Shown here piece by piece: positions 1 through 9,162 of a stretch of DNA of 64,000 nucleotides. This DNA comes from an uncultured Granulosicoccus sp. Lineage in GTDB: Bacteria; Pseudomonadota; Gammaproteobacteria; Granulosicoccales; Granulosicoccaceae. Location of the stretch: the NCBI GenBank assembly GCA_947499955.1, contig CANMQI010000004.1:186001-250000 (forward strand). Direction: 5' to 3'. The position numbers were made by a program, and so were the translations under genes. Each line of letters starts with the position of its first letter. Within the stretch, counting starts at the first letter, position 1. Under the pieces are notes generated by a model, which saw only the letters and a program-made list of their open reading frames with translations, was not told where the DNA came from and searched no databases.

Positions 1-142
1 ACCTCAAGGCAGTCATCGCCGGTACTGAGTCGAGTGATGACAACCCTTCTGGTGGTGTACTCGTCCGCAGCTATCTACCACCCTGGCATCCCCAGGAGTT
101 CAAATCCTGCATCAGCCCAGCCCGCCCAGCACCGTCAGCTCA

Positions 143-1090
143 TCAGTCGATTGTCCTGCGCAGAATGACCAGATTGTCCAGCACCGGGTTGGAGGTCCAG
201 ATGAAGTCGGCATCGGCCCCATCGGTATCGAACACGTCCCTGAAATTGGTAAAGGCCTTCTTGTCCCTGACGCCAATGGCTTCGTTGGGAAAGGCGGAAG
301 CCGAGGGCCACATCCTGTCGTCGAAGGCAGGCATCATCCAGTCGGCGGGCAGATCCCAGTAGGCCCCTGAAAAACCTCCGGCCTGATTGGTGCCTCTGGT
401 ATCACAGGGGGTGCTGCGCCGGATCTGACGAGACGCCACCAGGCAGTTGCGATTCTTCAGTGGCGAGGTATAGAAGGTCTGTGCACGCCAGCGCCGGTTG
501 GTAATGGCAACCGTGTTCCTGTCCGTATCCTGCAGATGCGCAACGAAGCCTCCGTGACCTGGCTGATAGGCCATGCCACCATGATTCTCGGAACCCAGAC
601 CCAGGTTCTCTTCCCAATCAACGGCCATGACGCCAATGGTGAGGGGGCGATCAGCCTTGAAGCGCACCACGCTGGAATTGAGCGGTGTATACGGAACCGG
701 GTCTACTGCCAGCAACACGCCATTCACATAGAGTTCGAAGTAGTTGTCCGCGTAGAGATACATCACGAATTCCTCGCTGCCGCCCGCATCCATCAGCGGT
801 ACGCTCTGCAGATCGAGCTGGGCGACGGACGCCAATTGCGTACCGCCACATTCGTTGAACAGATCCGTTGCCTTGGGTGCTGTGTCGAAGTGCACCGTGG
901 CAGGCACGATCTTCATCATGCCGTCATTGGCCTTGATTTCACCCACTGCGCTGACTCGGGATCCTTCGCCACAGTCTATCAGTCCCGGGTTGATCTGTTT
1001 GGCAGGACCGGTACTGAAGGCTGCATCCTGAGCGTGCAGGCCGGAGACGCTGGCGCACAGCACGGCAAAGGCAATGAAACGTGCAATCAT
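143..1090 (-). CDS. Secreted protein of unknown function
   Basis: A 315-residue protein that I do not recognise as a named family. The N-terminus MIARFIAFAVLCASVSGLHA is a clear Sec signal peptide with cleavage expected after residue 20, so it is probably periplasmic or surface exposed. The start at 1090 is chosen because the signal peptide begins there and a purine-rich CAGGAA lies just upstream; an in-frame start at 1153 would add 21 unlikely residues. The middle has a beta-rich stretch (YADNYFELYVNGV) like the sugar-binding jelly-roll modules of glycosidases, and several cysteines sit in the C-terminal third. It lies downstream of the S9 peptidase on the same strand, 206 bp away, so it may be transcribed separately. 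Function is not inferred. Confidence 0.7.
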   Translation of the reverse strand: MIARFIAFAVLCASVSGLHAQDAAFSTGPAKQINPGLIDCGEGSRVSAVGEIKANDGMMKIVPATVHFDTAPKATDLFNECGGTQLASVAQLDLQSVPLMDAGGSEEFVMYLYADNYFELYVNGVLLAVDPVPYTPLNSSVVRFKADRPLTIGVMAVDWEENLGLGSENHGGMAYQPGHGGFVAHLQDTDRNTVAITNRRWRAQTFYTSPLKNRNCLVASRQIRRSTPCDTRGTNQAGGFSGAYWDLPADWMMPAFDDRMWPSASAFPNEAIGVRDKKAFTNFRDVFDTDGADADFIWTSNPVLDNLVILRRTID

Positions 1091-1296
1091 GAACAGTATT
1101 CCTGGCAGAGTATGGGCCGCCACAGCGGCAGAGTCTGGCGTATCACTGAACAATGTGTCCGAAAATCAGGAAAAACAGCACAGACCTTGAACAACAGTGC
1201 GCCTGCCCATTGCTTATCCGTGTCAGCAATGCCTGTGGATCATTCCTTACGCCGATGATGAAGCCGGTTTGCACTGGTTCACCATCGACTGTGCGG

Positions 1297-3216
1297 TTAC
1301 AGGTTACGGATTTCCACCGGCACCGTCTCCCCCCGGGGCTCGAACCCGAAGACCCGCCCGTAGAAACAGAGTTCCGAGCGGATGGCGTTGATGATAGTGG
1401 ACGCCTGCCGGAACCCGTGTTGCTCGCCTTCGTATTCCAGGTAGGCGACGGGCAACTGGCGGGCGTCCAGGGCATCGACAATCATGCGTGACTGATTGGG
1501 TGGAACGATCTTGTCTTCCGAGCCCTGCATGACGATCATCGGTGCGCTGAAGCCTTCCAGATGGTTGATGGGAGAGCGCTGCGCATACACCTCGGCATCA
1601 GCCGGCCAGGCGCCAATCAGGCTGTCCAGATAGCGTGATTCGAACTTGTGCGTATCGTTGGCCAGTGCTTCCAGGTCGGCCACACCATACAGACTGGTGC
1701 CGGCAGTGAAGGTATCGTGGAAGGCCAGTGCCGAGAGAACCGTGAACCCACCGGCGCTACCGCCGCGAATGATGAGCCTCTGAGCATCGACATCACCACG
1801 CGCCACCAGAAAGTCGGCCACAGCGACACAATCACGGACATCGGCGATGCCCCATTGACCTTCAAGCTTCTTGCGATAGGCCCGACCAAAGCCGCTGCTG
1901 CCTCGGTAGTTGACATCCACGACGGCAAAGCCACGACTGGTCCAGAAACGCTGTGCCAGTGAAATCTGTGAGCGGGCGGCCGAGGTCGGCCCTCCGTGTG
2001 CCAGCACGATCAGAGGCGGCTTTTCGTCCGCTGCGGCCTGATACTCAGGGTTGGCTGGCGCATAATACAAGGCATGGGCAATATCCTCATTGTCCTCGCC
2101 GGTCGGAAAACTGATGACCTCGGGGGCTGGCAGGAATTCGTCGGACAGGGGCAGTTTTCTGGGGGTGCTCACCCAATGCCCATCGAAATGCACCGCAGAT
2201 TCGCGCGTCCAGGATGCGCAGGCAAATGCAAGCCTGTCGCCCGAGTATCGAACCGAGAAGAACGAGGTGTCCTCGGGAAAACCCGGTAGGTGATCGATGC
2301 CGCCCTTGAAGAAGGCCGCCAGCGGTGTGCCCTGTGCATCGAACCCGTAGCGCATGAGTCCATGGACCCAGGGCGGATAACCGATTTCACCATCAACCGT
2401 CAGTACCGCCTCTTCTCGGCCTTGGGCGTACAGCTGCCACAGATCGGAACGGTCAGAGAGGTAGTGCAGGGTGCCATCAGGAGACCAGGAAGGCTGGACG
2501 ATGGATTCATCCTGAGCACCGGCGACGATGGCCGCATCATGGATGGCAATGGTGTCAGATGAAGAGTCGAGAGAGGCCAGCATCAGTGTGCTGTCATCCC
2601 AGGGCATGTTCGGGTGCTGCCATTGTACCCACGCCAGTGATCTGCCATCGGGGGATACACAGGGTGAGCCGTAGAAGTCGCTGCCGGTAGCCAGCTCGAT
2701 ACAACGTTCGGAGCCGTCGGTGGCAATCGCCATGATCAGGTTCTCCGGCATTGCTGCCGAGGCGTCGTCGCTTGACACGCCATGCCGTTCGGCAACCGCA
2801 ATCAACCAGTGGCCGTCGGCAGTCGGTCGCATGTCCGCATAGCGCAAGCCACGTTGGGAGGCCGGCTCAGGCGTCAGAAGTTGCGGTGATTGCCCCGGCG
2901 TGAGTGAGCGCAGACGCTGGTCCGCGTAATCGACATACCACAGGATGCCGTCGCCAGCCCACCAGGCACCACCGCCATATTCATGCATCAGGGTGCGTAC
3001 ATTGGCGTCCGGTGGCGTCACTTCCCGTGTGTCACCCTTGTGCCAGCGCATGATGGCAATACGCCCCCCTTCCGAGGGGCGTGACTCTGCCCACCAGACA
3101 CTGTCACCGTCTGGCACGACTTCGGTGATACTGGAACCACCGCTGATCAGCATTTCAGCGGTGATCGGTGATGTCCAGGTGCCGTAGGGTGCCGCTTGTC
3201 TCTGGTGTTGGGTCAT
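1297..3216 (-). CDS. S9-family prolyl-oligopeptidase-type serine peptidase
   Basis: A 639-residue cytoplasmic peptidase of the dipeptidyl/acylaminoacyl peptidase type. The N-terminal ~370 residues form the beta-propeller that screens substrates by size; the C-terminal alpha/beta-hydrolase domain carries the nucleophile in RGGSAGG, an acid in GSEDKIVP and the histidine in GEQHGF (His600), so the triad is complete. There is no signal peptide. The family cleaves short peptides, often releasing dipeptides or acylated residues. Its ATG directly abuts the stop of the peroxiredoxin-like gene (TAAATG), so the two are translationally linked, and both lie downstream of the peptide importer permeases. 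Degradation of imported peptides is the natural inference; exact specificity cannot be read from the sequence. Confidence 0.9.
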   Translation of the reverse strand: MTQHQRQAAPYGTWTSPITAEMLISGGSSITEVVPDGDSVWWAESRPSEGGRIAIMRWHKGDTREVTPPDANVRTLMHEYGGGAWWAGDGILWYVDYADQRLRSLTPGQSPQLLTPEPASQRGLRYADMRPTADGHWLIAVAERHGVSSDDASAAMPENLIMAIATDGSERCIELATGSDFYGSPCVSPDGRSLAWVQWQHPNMPWDDSTLMLASLDSSSDTIAIHDAAIVAGAQDESIVQPSWSPDGTLHYLSDRSDLWQLYAQGREEAVLTVDGEIGYPPWVHGLMRYGFDAQGTPLAAFFKGGIDHLPGFPEDTSFFSVRYSGDRLAFACASWTRESAVHFDGHWVSTPRKLPLSDEFLPAPEVISFPTGEDNEDIAHALYYAPANPEYQAAADEKPPLIVLAHGGPTSAARSQISLAQRFWTSRGFAVVDVNYRGSSGFGRAYRKKLEGQWGIADVRDCVAVADFLVARGDVDAQRLIIRGGSAGGFTVLSALAFHDTFTAGTSLYGVADLEALANDTHKFESRYLDSLIGAWPADAEVYAQRSPINHLEGFSAPMIVMQGSEDKIVPPNQSRMIVDALDARQLPVAYLEYEGEQHGFRQASTIINAIRSELCFYGRVFGFEPRGETVPVEIRNL

Positions 3217-3744
3217 TTATTCCACGGTTCCGCGAGTCGGACGATCGTTCTTGATGTTGAAGTTCATGCCGTCCAGCAGCTCTTCCAGGTCTGGCCGGGC
3301 AGCAGGTCCGTTGGACAGGCAGACAATCTGGATCGCGCCATCGGGGCGCAGGCAGAAGATGCCGGGTTCGGCAAATCGGTTTGGCGCTTCATCCGGGCTC
3401 AGCGGTTCGGTGATGTACAGGCCCAGGCGTCGCATGTCCTCTTCCGACAGGTCGTAGCCAACCGGGAAGGTCCAGCCGAATTCCTTGACATCGGCAGTGG
3501 CTCGTTCCTGTGTATCGGCTGACAGGGTGACGACCCTCATGCCTGCTGCATGCCAGTCCGGCAACATGGATTCCAGCTTGTTCAGATAGCGCTTGCACCG
3601 GGGGCAATGCTTGCCTCGGTAGACCACCAGCAAGGTGTACTGCTCGCTCGGCGTACCAACGGTAACGGTCGTGCCGTCAACCAGCTTGATGTTCAGTTCG
3701 GGAAGTGCCTGGCCGACGGCCGGTTTGTTTGCAAAGAGACTCAT
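3217..3744 (-). CDS. AhpC/TSA-type peroxiredoxin-like protein
   Basis: A 175-residue thioredoxin-fold protein. The stretch YTLLVVYRGKHCPRCKRYL holds a CxxC pair (Cys47, Cys50) at the end of the first beta-strand, where peroxiredoxins of the AhpC/TSA (redoxin) group carry their peroxidatic cysteine. The CPRC form is unusual for a classical AhpC and closer to the PF00578 proteins often labelled peroxiredoxin-like. It has no signal peptide and is probably a cytoplasmic thiol peroxidase or disulfide reductase. It sits between an importer permease gene (50 bp upstream) and the S9 peptidase (abutting downstream) in one minus-strand operon; why a thiol enzyme accompanies peptide uptake is unclear. 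Confidence 0.85.
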   Translation of the reverse strand: MSLFANKPAVGQALPELNIKLVDGTTVTVGTPSEQYTLLVVYRGKHCPRCKRYLNKLESMLPDWHAAGMRVVTLSADTQERATADVKEFGWTFPVGYDLSEEDMRRLGLYITEPLSPDEAPNRFAEPGIFCLRPDGAIQIVCLSNGPAARPDLEELLDGMNFNIKNDRPTRGTVE

Positions 3745-3794
3745 GGAGTGGCGTTTCTTTCCGGTTTTCAGATGAGGGTGATTGGATCAGTCTA

Positions 3795-4637
3795 CTACTC
3801 ATGGCCGCGCAATCGTGGATCGAGTGTGTCACGCAGGGCGTCGCCCAGCAGATTGAAGCCGAATGAGAGGAACAGAATGGCCAGTCCGGAGAACACGGCC
3901 GGCCAGGGCGAGAGCATCAGGAAATTACGCCCTTCGGACAGTGCCAGCCCCAGAGAGGGCACCGGTGGCTGAGCACCGAGGCCGAGAAACGACAGGGAGG
4001 CCTCCACCAGAACGGCGGCCGAGAGCAGCAGGCTGGTCTGCACCAGAATCAACGACATCAGGTTCGGCAGCACGTGCCGGAACAGGATGCGCGAATCGGA
4101 CGCACCAACGGCGCGTGCACTCATCACATAGTCGCTTTCGCACACGATCAGCGCCGGTGCCCGTAGCAGACGGGCGAAAATGGGCGTGTACACGATACTG
4201 ATGGCAAGGGCGGCGCCCCACAGGCCGGGGCCGAGAATGGCGATCACGCCAATCGCCAGCAGCATGATGGGAAAGGCGAAGAAGATATCCATGATGCGCA
4301 TGACAATGCGATCGAACCAGCCGCGATGGAACCCTGCCAGCAGCCCCAGAGTGCCCCCTGTCAGTAGTGCCAGCAACACCGCGACCGAGCAGGTCAGCAG
4401 GGAGCTTCGATAGCCGTAGACGATACGTGACAGTACATCGCGGCCCAGATGGTCCGTGCCCAGCAGGTTCAGTTCACCGGGTGGTTTCATGCGCTGCACC
4501 ATGACCTGGTGGTAGGGATCCTGGAAACCGAGAACCGGTGCCAGCAGCGCAAGCAGCACCTGTAGCAATACCAGCAACACGGCAAAACTCAGTAGACGGT
4601 TCCTGGCCAGAAACCGCCATGGCTCGGCCACGTTCAT
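3795..4637 (-). CDS. Peptide ABC importer permease, DppC/OppC type
   Basis: A 280-residue inner-membrane permease of the DppC/OppC family. It has the short N-terminal helix, a periplasmic segment with LLGTDHLGRDVLSR that is diagnostic of DppC proteins, and the cytoplasmic EAA loop (SARAVGASDSRILFRHVLPN) that docks to the ATPase. Length is normal for the family. Its start overlaps the stop of the preceding DppB-type gene by four bases (ATGA), so the two permeases are coupled. The matching ATPases are not downstream but divergent, at 7232-9162. Substrate is inferred as short peptides from the family and neighbours. Confidence 0.93.
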   Translation of the reverse strand: MNVAEPWRFLARNRLLSFAVLLVLLQVLLALLAPVLGFQDPYHQVMVQRMKPPGELNLLGTDHLGRDVLSRIVYGYRSSLLTCSVAVLLALLTGGTLGLLAGFHRGWFDRIVMRIMDIFFAFPIMLLAIGVIAILGPGLWGAALAISIVYTPIFARLLRAPALIVCESDYVMSARAVGASDSRILFRHVLPNLMSLILVQTSLLLSAAVLVEASLSFLGLGAQPPVPSLGLALSEGRNFLMLSPWPAVFSGLAILFLSFGFNLLGDALRDTLDPRLRGHE

Positions 4638-5587
4638 CGATGAGCAACGCGTGGATCGATGACCAGGTACAGCAGGTCGACAATGAAATTGACGATGACG
4701 AACGCAAAGGTCATGACCAGAATCGTCGCCTGCACCAGCGGATAGTTGCGCTCGGTAATGGCTCCCAGAACCAGTCTGCCCAGTCCGGGAATGGCAAAGA
4801 CCTGCTCGATGACGATGGAGCCGCCGAGCAGGTAACCGGCAGAGACACCCACACTGGTCACGAAGGGAATCAGCGCATTGCGCAAGGCATGGTGATAGAC
4901 GATGCCACGAGGACTGACGCCCTTGGCGCGTGCCGTGCGGATGTAGTCCTGACTCAGCGCATCGAGCATGGCCGAACGCACCAGGCGTGACAGATTGGCG
5001 AGCATCGGCAGGCTCAAGGCAATCACCGGCAGCGCCATGCGTTGCAGATTACCCAGCGGGTCTTCCAGGAAGGGCACATAGCCGATGGTCGAGATGCCGG
5101 GAAACCAGCTGGCTGCCAGAAAGATCATGACGATGCCGAGCCAGAACGATGGGATGGTCAAACCGGCGATGGCCCCCATGCGAACAGCCAGCTCGCTGAC
5201 ACTGCCGCGAGCCGAGGCCATGAAACAGCCCAGCGGGACGGACAGGCCGGCACCGAGCAAGATGGCCAGAAAGCTCAATTCCAGGGTCGGCCAGATATTG
5301 GCTGCAATCTCACTGGTAATGGGCCGTCCGGTCCAGATGGAGGTGCCGAAGTCACCTTGCAACGCGGCACCCATCCACTGCAGGTACTGCACGGGCAGAG
5401 GCTGATCCAGACCGAGTCGGGTGCGCAGCTCCAGCAAGCGCTCCGGGGTGATTTCCGCGTTGGCACCCAGCATGATGGCCACCGCATCTCCGGGTATCAG
5501 CCGGATCATCAGAAACACGATGATCGACACACCCAGCAGCACCACCAGCAATTCCAGCAGGCGTGAGGCGAACTGACGTCCCGTCAT
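4634..5587 (-). CDS. Peptide ABC importer permease, DppB/OppB type
   Basis: A 317-residue membrane permease of the DppB family. Typical landmarks are the first helix followed by LRTRLGLDQPLPVQYLQWM and GDFGTSIW, the EAA loop (DYIRTARAKGVSPRGIVYHHAL) and the C-terminal FAIPGLGRL segment. It forms a heterodimer with the DppC-type product encoded with a four-base overlap downstream. The ATG at 5585-5587 lies inside the 3' arm of a ten-base-pair stem-loop (5581-5609 on the plus strand), and its upstream AGAGG is only one base from the ATG, so its initiation is probably tied to translation coming from upstream. Confidence 0.93.
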   Translation of the reverse strand: MTGRQFASRLLELLVVLLGVSIIVFLMIRLIPGDAVAIMLGANAEITPERLLELRTRLGLDQPLPVQYLQWMGAALQGDFGTSIWTGRPITSEIAANIWPTLELSFLAILLGAGLSVPLGCFMASARGSVSELAVRMGAIAGLTIPSFWLGIVMIFLAASWFPGISTIGYVPFLEDPLGNLQRMALPVIALSLPMLANLSRLVRSAMLDALSQDYIRTARAKGVSPRGIVYHHALRNALIPFVTSVGVSAGYLLGGSIVIEQVFAIPGLGRLVLGAITERNYPLVQATILVMTFAFVIVNFIVDLLYLVIDPRVAHR

Positions 5588-5609
5588 GCCTCTGTGTCCG
5601 GCATGACGG
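5581..5609 (-). promoter_or_regulatory. Stem-loop covering the dppB-type start codon
   Basis: Ten-base arms CCGTCATGCC and GGCATGACGG separated by nine bases form a perfect stem in the minus-strand transcript between the binding-protein gene and the first permease. The 3' arm includes the permease ATG. A 14-codon reading frame (ATG at 5628, stop at 5584-5586) spans the gap and its TGA overlaps the permease ATG, so ribosomes leaving the binding-protein gene could open the stem. Pairing is read directly; regulation is inference. Confidence 0.5.
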
Positions 5610-5634
5610 CCGCCGTGCTATCGCTCATCCGGGC

Positions 5635-7146
5635 TCAGTCCACCACGCTGGCACGAACCAGACTGGCCAGCCTGCCGGTGGAGAGTATCTCGAAGCCGCT
5701 GACCTTGCTGCCAACCGCGGTTGTCATGTCACTGTAGGCCAGATGTGCCACAGGGCCCTCGCAGGCCAGCTTGCTCTGCACCTTGTCGTAGGCGGCCTTG
5801 CGCTGAGCCGGTTCAACCCGCTTGCGGCCTTCATCCAGCCAGGTGTCGATATCGGCATCGGAATACTGGAAGACATTGGTCGAGCCACCGGAACGAAAGG
5901 TTCGATAGAAGTATTCATCCGGGTCCGGGCTACCCCCATTGGCAGAGACGAACAGGTCGAAGTCGGAGTTGCGCCAGTCCTGCACGAACTCACCGATCTC
6001 CTTGTTCAACAGCTCGATTTCAAAACCGCCGGCGGCCAGTTGTTGCTGGATGACCTGAGCGATGTCGCGGGCATCCTGTCTGGGCAGCACCAGCAGGCTC
6101 AGCTTGATGGGGGTGTCGATACCGGCTTGCTCGAGCAAGGCACGAGCCTTGTCCGCATCGGTCTGGTAACACTCGTATTCCTGCGTATCCAGTGCCCAGG
6201 TGGCCAGCGCCGGCGAGAGTGGTCCGGCCGGTACACCAGCGCCGAACAGCGCGCCATTGATGATGTCCTGGCGATTCAGCAAGTGGTTGATGGCTCGCCT
6301 GACCGGCGCCTGATCAAGTGGCGGGCGGCTGGTATTCATGCCCAGCAAGGTGTAGGCAACATCGCGTGTGGTCTGTAGCGTCACGGTCGGATTGGCCTGC
6401 AACTGCAAGGCGGTGGCCGGGTCGATGGCAGGCAGCAGATCGTATTCGCCACTGCCGATGCCGACCTGACGCGTGGCCGATTCGGGTACGAAATGTACCT
6501 TGACCTCATCGATCTTCGGCAAGCCCGCTTCGCGATAACCGTCGAACTTCGTCAGACTGATATGACTGTTGGGCTGCCAGTTGTCGAACTGGAAGGGGCC
6601 GGTGCCAACCGGTGTCTGTTGCAGAGCCTGTTTGTCTGTCTCCAGTTCTGCCGGCACGATGGCAATGCCGGACAGTGACGAGAGGATGGCGGCAAAGGGT
6701 TCATCCAGGTTCAAGGCAATGGTAGTGGCGTCAAGCACGTCCATACTGGTTATCGGTGTGACCCGACTAGCCAGTGGGGAGGCGATTGCCTCGCTCTGTA
6801 CACGTCGTATGGACGCGGCCACATCCTCTGCATCAAGCGCCGAGCCGTCATGAAAGGTGACGCCTTCGGGCAGTTTGAATTCGTAGCGTTTGCCATCCTC
6901 ACTGACGCTCCAGCGGGTGGCCAGTCCGGGTACGACGGACAGGTCCTTGTCGATCCGTGTCAGGCCTTCGTAGACGGTACTCTGCACGATGACGACCGAG
7001 TTGAAGGCTGTGATCAGGTGCGGATCCAGCCCGGCTGGCGAGGAGTCGATGGCAATATCCAGGGTCGCGGCATGAGCCGAACTCAGGAACAGGGAGCCTG
7101 CGCCAAGAAGCAATGCCGGAACAAGAGGGAAAGCGCGCTTTTTCAT
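5635..7146 (-). CDS. Peptide ABC importer substrate-binding protein (SBP_bac_5)
   Basis: A 503-residue periplasmic binding protein of the DppA/OppA family. MKKRAFPLVPALLLGAGSLF begins a Sec signal peptide ending in SSAHA, with cleavage after residue 26. The mature part opens with TLDIAIDSSPAGLDPH and has the family segments VYEGLTRID, ATRWSVSEDGKRYEFKLPEG and GTGPF. The start at 7146 is chosen for the signal peptide; an ATG two codons upstream (7152) is equally possible, and a longer reading frame to 7374 is not supported. It heads the minus-strand half of a divergent import locus, 85 bp from the first ATPase gene. Ligand unknown; the surrounding cell-wall recycling genes make murein peptides a reasonable guess. 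Confidence 0.92.
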   Translation of the reverse strand: MKKRAFPLVPALLLGAGSLFLSSAHAATLDIAIDSSPAGLDPHLITAFNSVVIVQSTVYEGLTRIDKDLSVVPGLATRWSVSEDGKRYEFKLPEGVTFHDGSALDAEDVAASIRRVQSEAIASPLASRVTPITSMDVLDATTIALNLDEPFAAILSSLSGIAIVPAELETDKQALQQTPVGTGPFQFDNWQPNSHISLTKFDGYREAGLPKIDEVKVHFVPESATRQVGIGSGEYDLLPAIDPATALQLQANPTVTLQTTRDVAYTLLGMNTSRPPLDQAPVRRAINHLLNRQDIINGALFGAGVPAGPLSPALATWALDTQEYECYQTDADKARALLEQAGIDTPIKLSLLVLPRQDARDIAQVIQQQLAAGGFEIELLNKEIGEFVQDWRNSDFDLFVSANGGSPDPDEYFYRTFRSGGSTNVFQYSDADIDTWLDEGRKRVEPAQRKAAYDKVQSKLACEGPVAHLAYSDMTTAVGSKVSGFEILSTGRLASLVRASVVD

Positions 7147-7231
7147 GGGCATCGGCCTGTTGGCGTTGTCGGAAGGATGATCGAGCTTATGATAATGTGC
7201 CACCAGTGACAACACAGGGCGTTTGATCAAC
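7147..7231. promoter_or_regulatory. Divergent promoter region of the peptide import island
   Basis: The 85 bases between the binding-protein gene (minus) and the first ATPase gene (plus) must hold both promoters, because the importer components are split between the two strands. I could not pick out confident -35/-10 boxes. AGGG at 7216-7219 is the likely ribosome site for the plus-strand gene. Confidence 0.4.
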
Positions 7232-8188
7232 ATGCCGACAGAGCCATTGCTGGCCATTGACGGGCTGAGCGTGAATCTGGGCAGCGCAGCCGTGGTGCGA
7301 GACCTGAGCCTGCAGCTGAACGCCGGTGACATGCTGGGTCTGGTCGGAGAATCCGGTTGTGGCAAGTCGGTCACCGCGCTGTCGGTGCTGGATCTGCTGG
7401 AGGACTCCCCCTTGCGTATCAGCGCCGGTGCGGTCCGATATCAGGGGCAGGACCTGCGAACCCTGGATGCGGCTGCGGTGCAGAATCTGCGCGGCAATCG
7501 CATCGCCATGATCTTTCAGGAACCCATGACCTCGCTCAATCCGGTCTTCAGGATCGGTGACCAGATTGCAGAGGTGTTGCAGATCCATCAAGGCAGCACT
7601 CGTCGTCAGGGCAGGCTGGCTGCCATCGCCTTGCTGGAGCGGGTCGGCATGGCATCCCCGCAGACCCTGATCAGTCGTTATCCGCATCAGCTCTCCGGTG
7701 GTCAGCGACAGCGGGTCATGATTGCCATGGCACTGGCGTGCGAGCCACAGCTGTTGATCGCCGATGAACCGACCACGGCACTGGATGTCACGGTGCAGGC
7801 GCAGATACTGGAACTGCTGGATCAATTGCGCAAGGACACCGGTATGGCGGTGCTGCTGATAACGCACGATCTGGGACTGGTGCGTCAGTATTGTGATCGC
7901 GTGGCGGTCATGTACTGTGGGCAGCTGGTCGAAGTGGGGGCGTGTGAGCAGGTCTTTGAGCGTCCCGCACACCGCTATACCAATGCACTGCTGCAGACCG
8001 TGCCTGCACTGAATGTACCGGGTACCCGTCTACCGGCCATTGAAGGACGTGTGCCTGCCCCGGGGCACTGGCCGCCGGGTTGCGCCTATGAGCCTCGTTG
8101 TCAGCATGTCGTCGACGAGTGTGCTCGACGCATGCCGCCGCTGGCATCGAGTGTCAAGGGTGTGCGCTGCTGGAATCCGGCATCGTGA
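7232..8188 (+). CDS. Peptide ABC importer ATPase, DppD/OppD type
   Basis: A ~318-residue ATP-binding subunit. Walker A is GESGCGKS, the Q-loop region reads IFQEPMTSLNPVF, the signature is LSGGQRQRV, and Walker B is [14 protein letters not shown] followed by the switch histidine in LLITHDLG. The C-terminal oligopeptide-transporter extension has the cysteine pattern GCAYEPRC...C...C seen in DppD proteins. ATG 7232 fits family N-termini (MPTEPLLAIDGL); a TTG at 7223 is an alternative but lies only three bases from the AGGG. It overlaps the next ATPase gene through GTGA. It should energise the permeases encoded divergently at 3795-5587. Confidence 0.93.
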   Translation: MPTEPLLAIDGLSVNLGSAAVVRDLSLQLNAGDMLGLVGESGCGKSVTALSVLDLLEDSPLRISAGAVRYQGQDLRTLDAAAVQNLRGNRIAMIFQEPMTSLNPVFRIGDQIAEVLQIHQGSTRRQGRLAAIALLERVGMASPQTLISRYPHQLSGGQRQRVMIAMALACEPQLLIADEPTTALDVTVQAQILELLDQLRKDTGMAVLLITHDLGLVRQYCDRVAVMYCGQLVEVGACEQVFERPAHRYTNALLQTVPALNVPGTRLPAIEGRVPAPGHWPPGCAYEPRCQHVVDECARRMPPLASSVKGVRCWNPAS

Positions 8189-9162
8189 ACCTGCTCGAGG
8201 TACGTGAGCTGACAACCGCCTTCAGCGCTCGTGATGGCAGGACGCTGCGAGCGCTGAACGAGGTCTCCTTCGATCTTGCCGAAGGCGAGGTTCTGGGTAT
8301 CGTTGGTGAATCCGGCTGTGGCAAGTCGACCCTGGCCAAGAGCGTGTTGCGACTGATACAGTCCGAGCAAGGTTCGGTGTGCTTTCATGGGCAGGATGTG
8401 CTGCAGATGAACAAGGCGCAGCTCAAGCGTGCGAGACGCAGCATGCAGATCGTCTTCCAGGACCCCTTCGGATCGTTGAACCCGAGGCATACCATCGGGC
8501 AGATCATCCGAGAGCCCTTGCAGGTACACGGTATTGGTTCGACGCGTGACCAACAGCGGCGAGTCGATGAGTTGCTGGAGCGGGTCGGCTTGTCCGCGGA
8601 TGTTCAGACACGTCATGCCCATGAATTCTCCGGTGGGCAGCGGCAGCGTATCGCCATCGCCCGTGCACTGGCTCTGCAACCCGAGTTGCTGGTGGCCGAT
8701 GAGGCGGTGTCGGCCCTGGATGTGTCCGTACAGAGCCAGATCATCAATCTCATTACCGATCTGCAGGCAGAGCTGGGCTTGTCCATGCTGTTCATCAGCC
8801 ACGATCTGTCTGTCATCCGTCACGTCAGTGATCGCATCGCCGTGATGTACCTGGGGCGTATCGTTGAAATCGGCGAGGCCGATGCGCTCATGAATGATCC
8901 GCAGCATCCGTATACCCGGGCCTTGATCTCTGCCATACCCTCTCTGGCGGCTCAGCAAGCCGTGCGCATTGTGCTGCACGGCGAGCTGCCTGATCCGTCC
9001 GATCCGCCAGAGGGTTGTGCCTTCCATACACGGTGTCCGCAGGTGCATGACGAGTGCCTGCGGCGACGTCCGGAGCTGCGTGCCGTTGTTCGGGATACAC
9101 TATCCATCCACTCTCAGGCGGCTCACTCGAGTGCCTGCCATCTGAACGAATCGACACCATGA
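8185..9162 (+). CDS. Peptide ABC importer ATPase, DppF/OppF type
   Basis: A 325-residue ATPase, the second subunit of the heterodimeric motor. Walker A GESGCGKST, DPFGSLNPRH after the Q-loop, signature FSGGQRQRI, Walker [15 protein letters not shown] and FISHDLSV are all present, as is the C-terminal GCAFHTRCPQ...C motif typical of DppF. The GTG at 8185 overlaps the TGA of the preceding gene by four bases, which decides the start over a longer upstream reading. Its own stop overlaps the next gene's ATG (ATGA), continuing a tightly coupled operon. Confidence 0.93.
   Translation: MNLLEVRELTTAFSARDGRTLRALNEVSFDLAEGEVLGIVGESGCGKSTLAKSVLRLIQSEQGSVCFHGQDVLQMNKAQLKRARRSMQIVFQDPFGSLNPRHTIGQIIREPLQVHGIGSTRDQQRRVDELLERVGLSADVQTRHAHEFSGGQRQRIAIARALALQPELLVADEAVSALDVSVQSQIINLITDLQAELGLSMLFISHDLSVIRHVSDRIAVMYLGRIVEIGEADALMNDPQHPYTRALISAIPSLAAQQAVRIVLHGELPDPSDPPEGCAFHTRCPQVHDECLRRRPELRAVVRDTLSIHSQAAHSSACHLNESTP

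Noticed and set aside
93-109. T-arm-like sequence CAGGAGTTCAAATCCTG followed by CATCAGCCCA, as at a tRNA 3' end
   Set aside because: The T-stem does not pair in the canonical register, and no matching acceptor, D-arm or anticodon arm is found in the preceding 75 bases.
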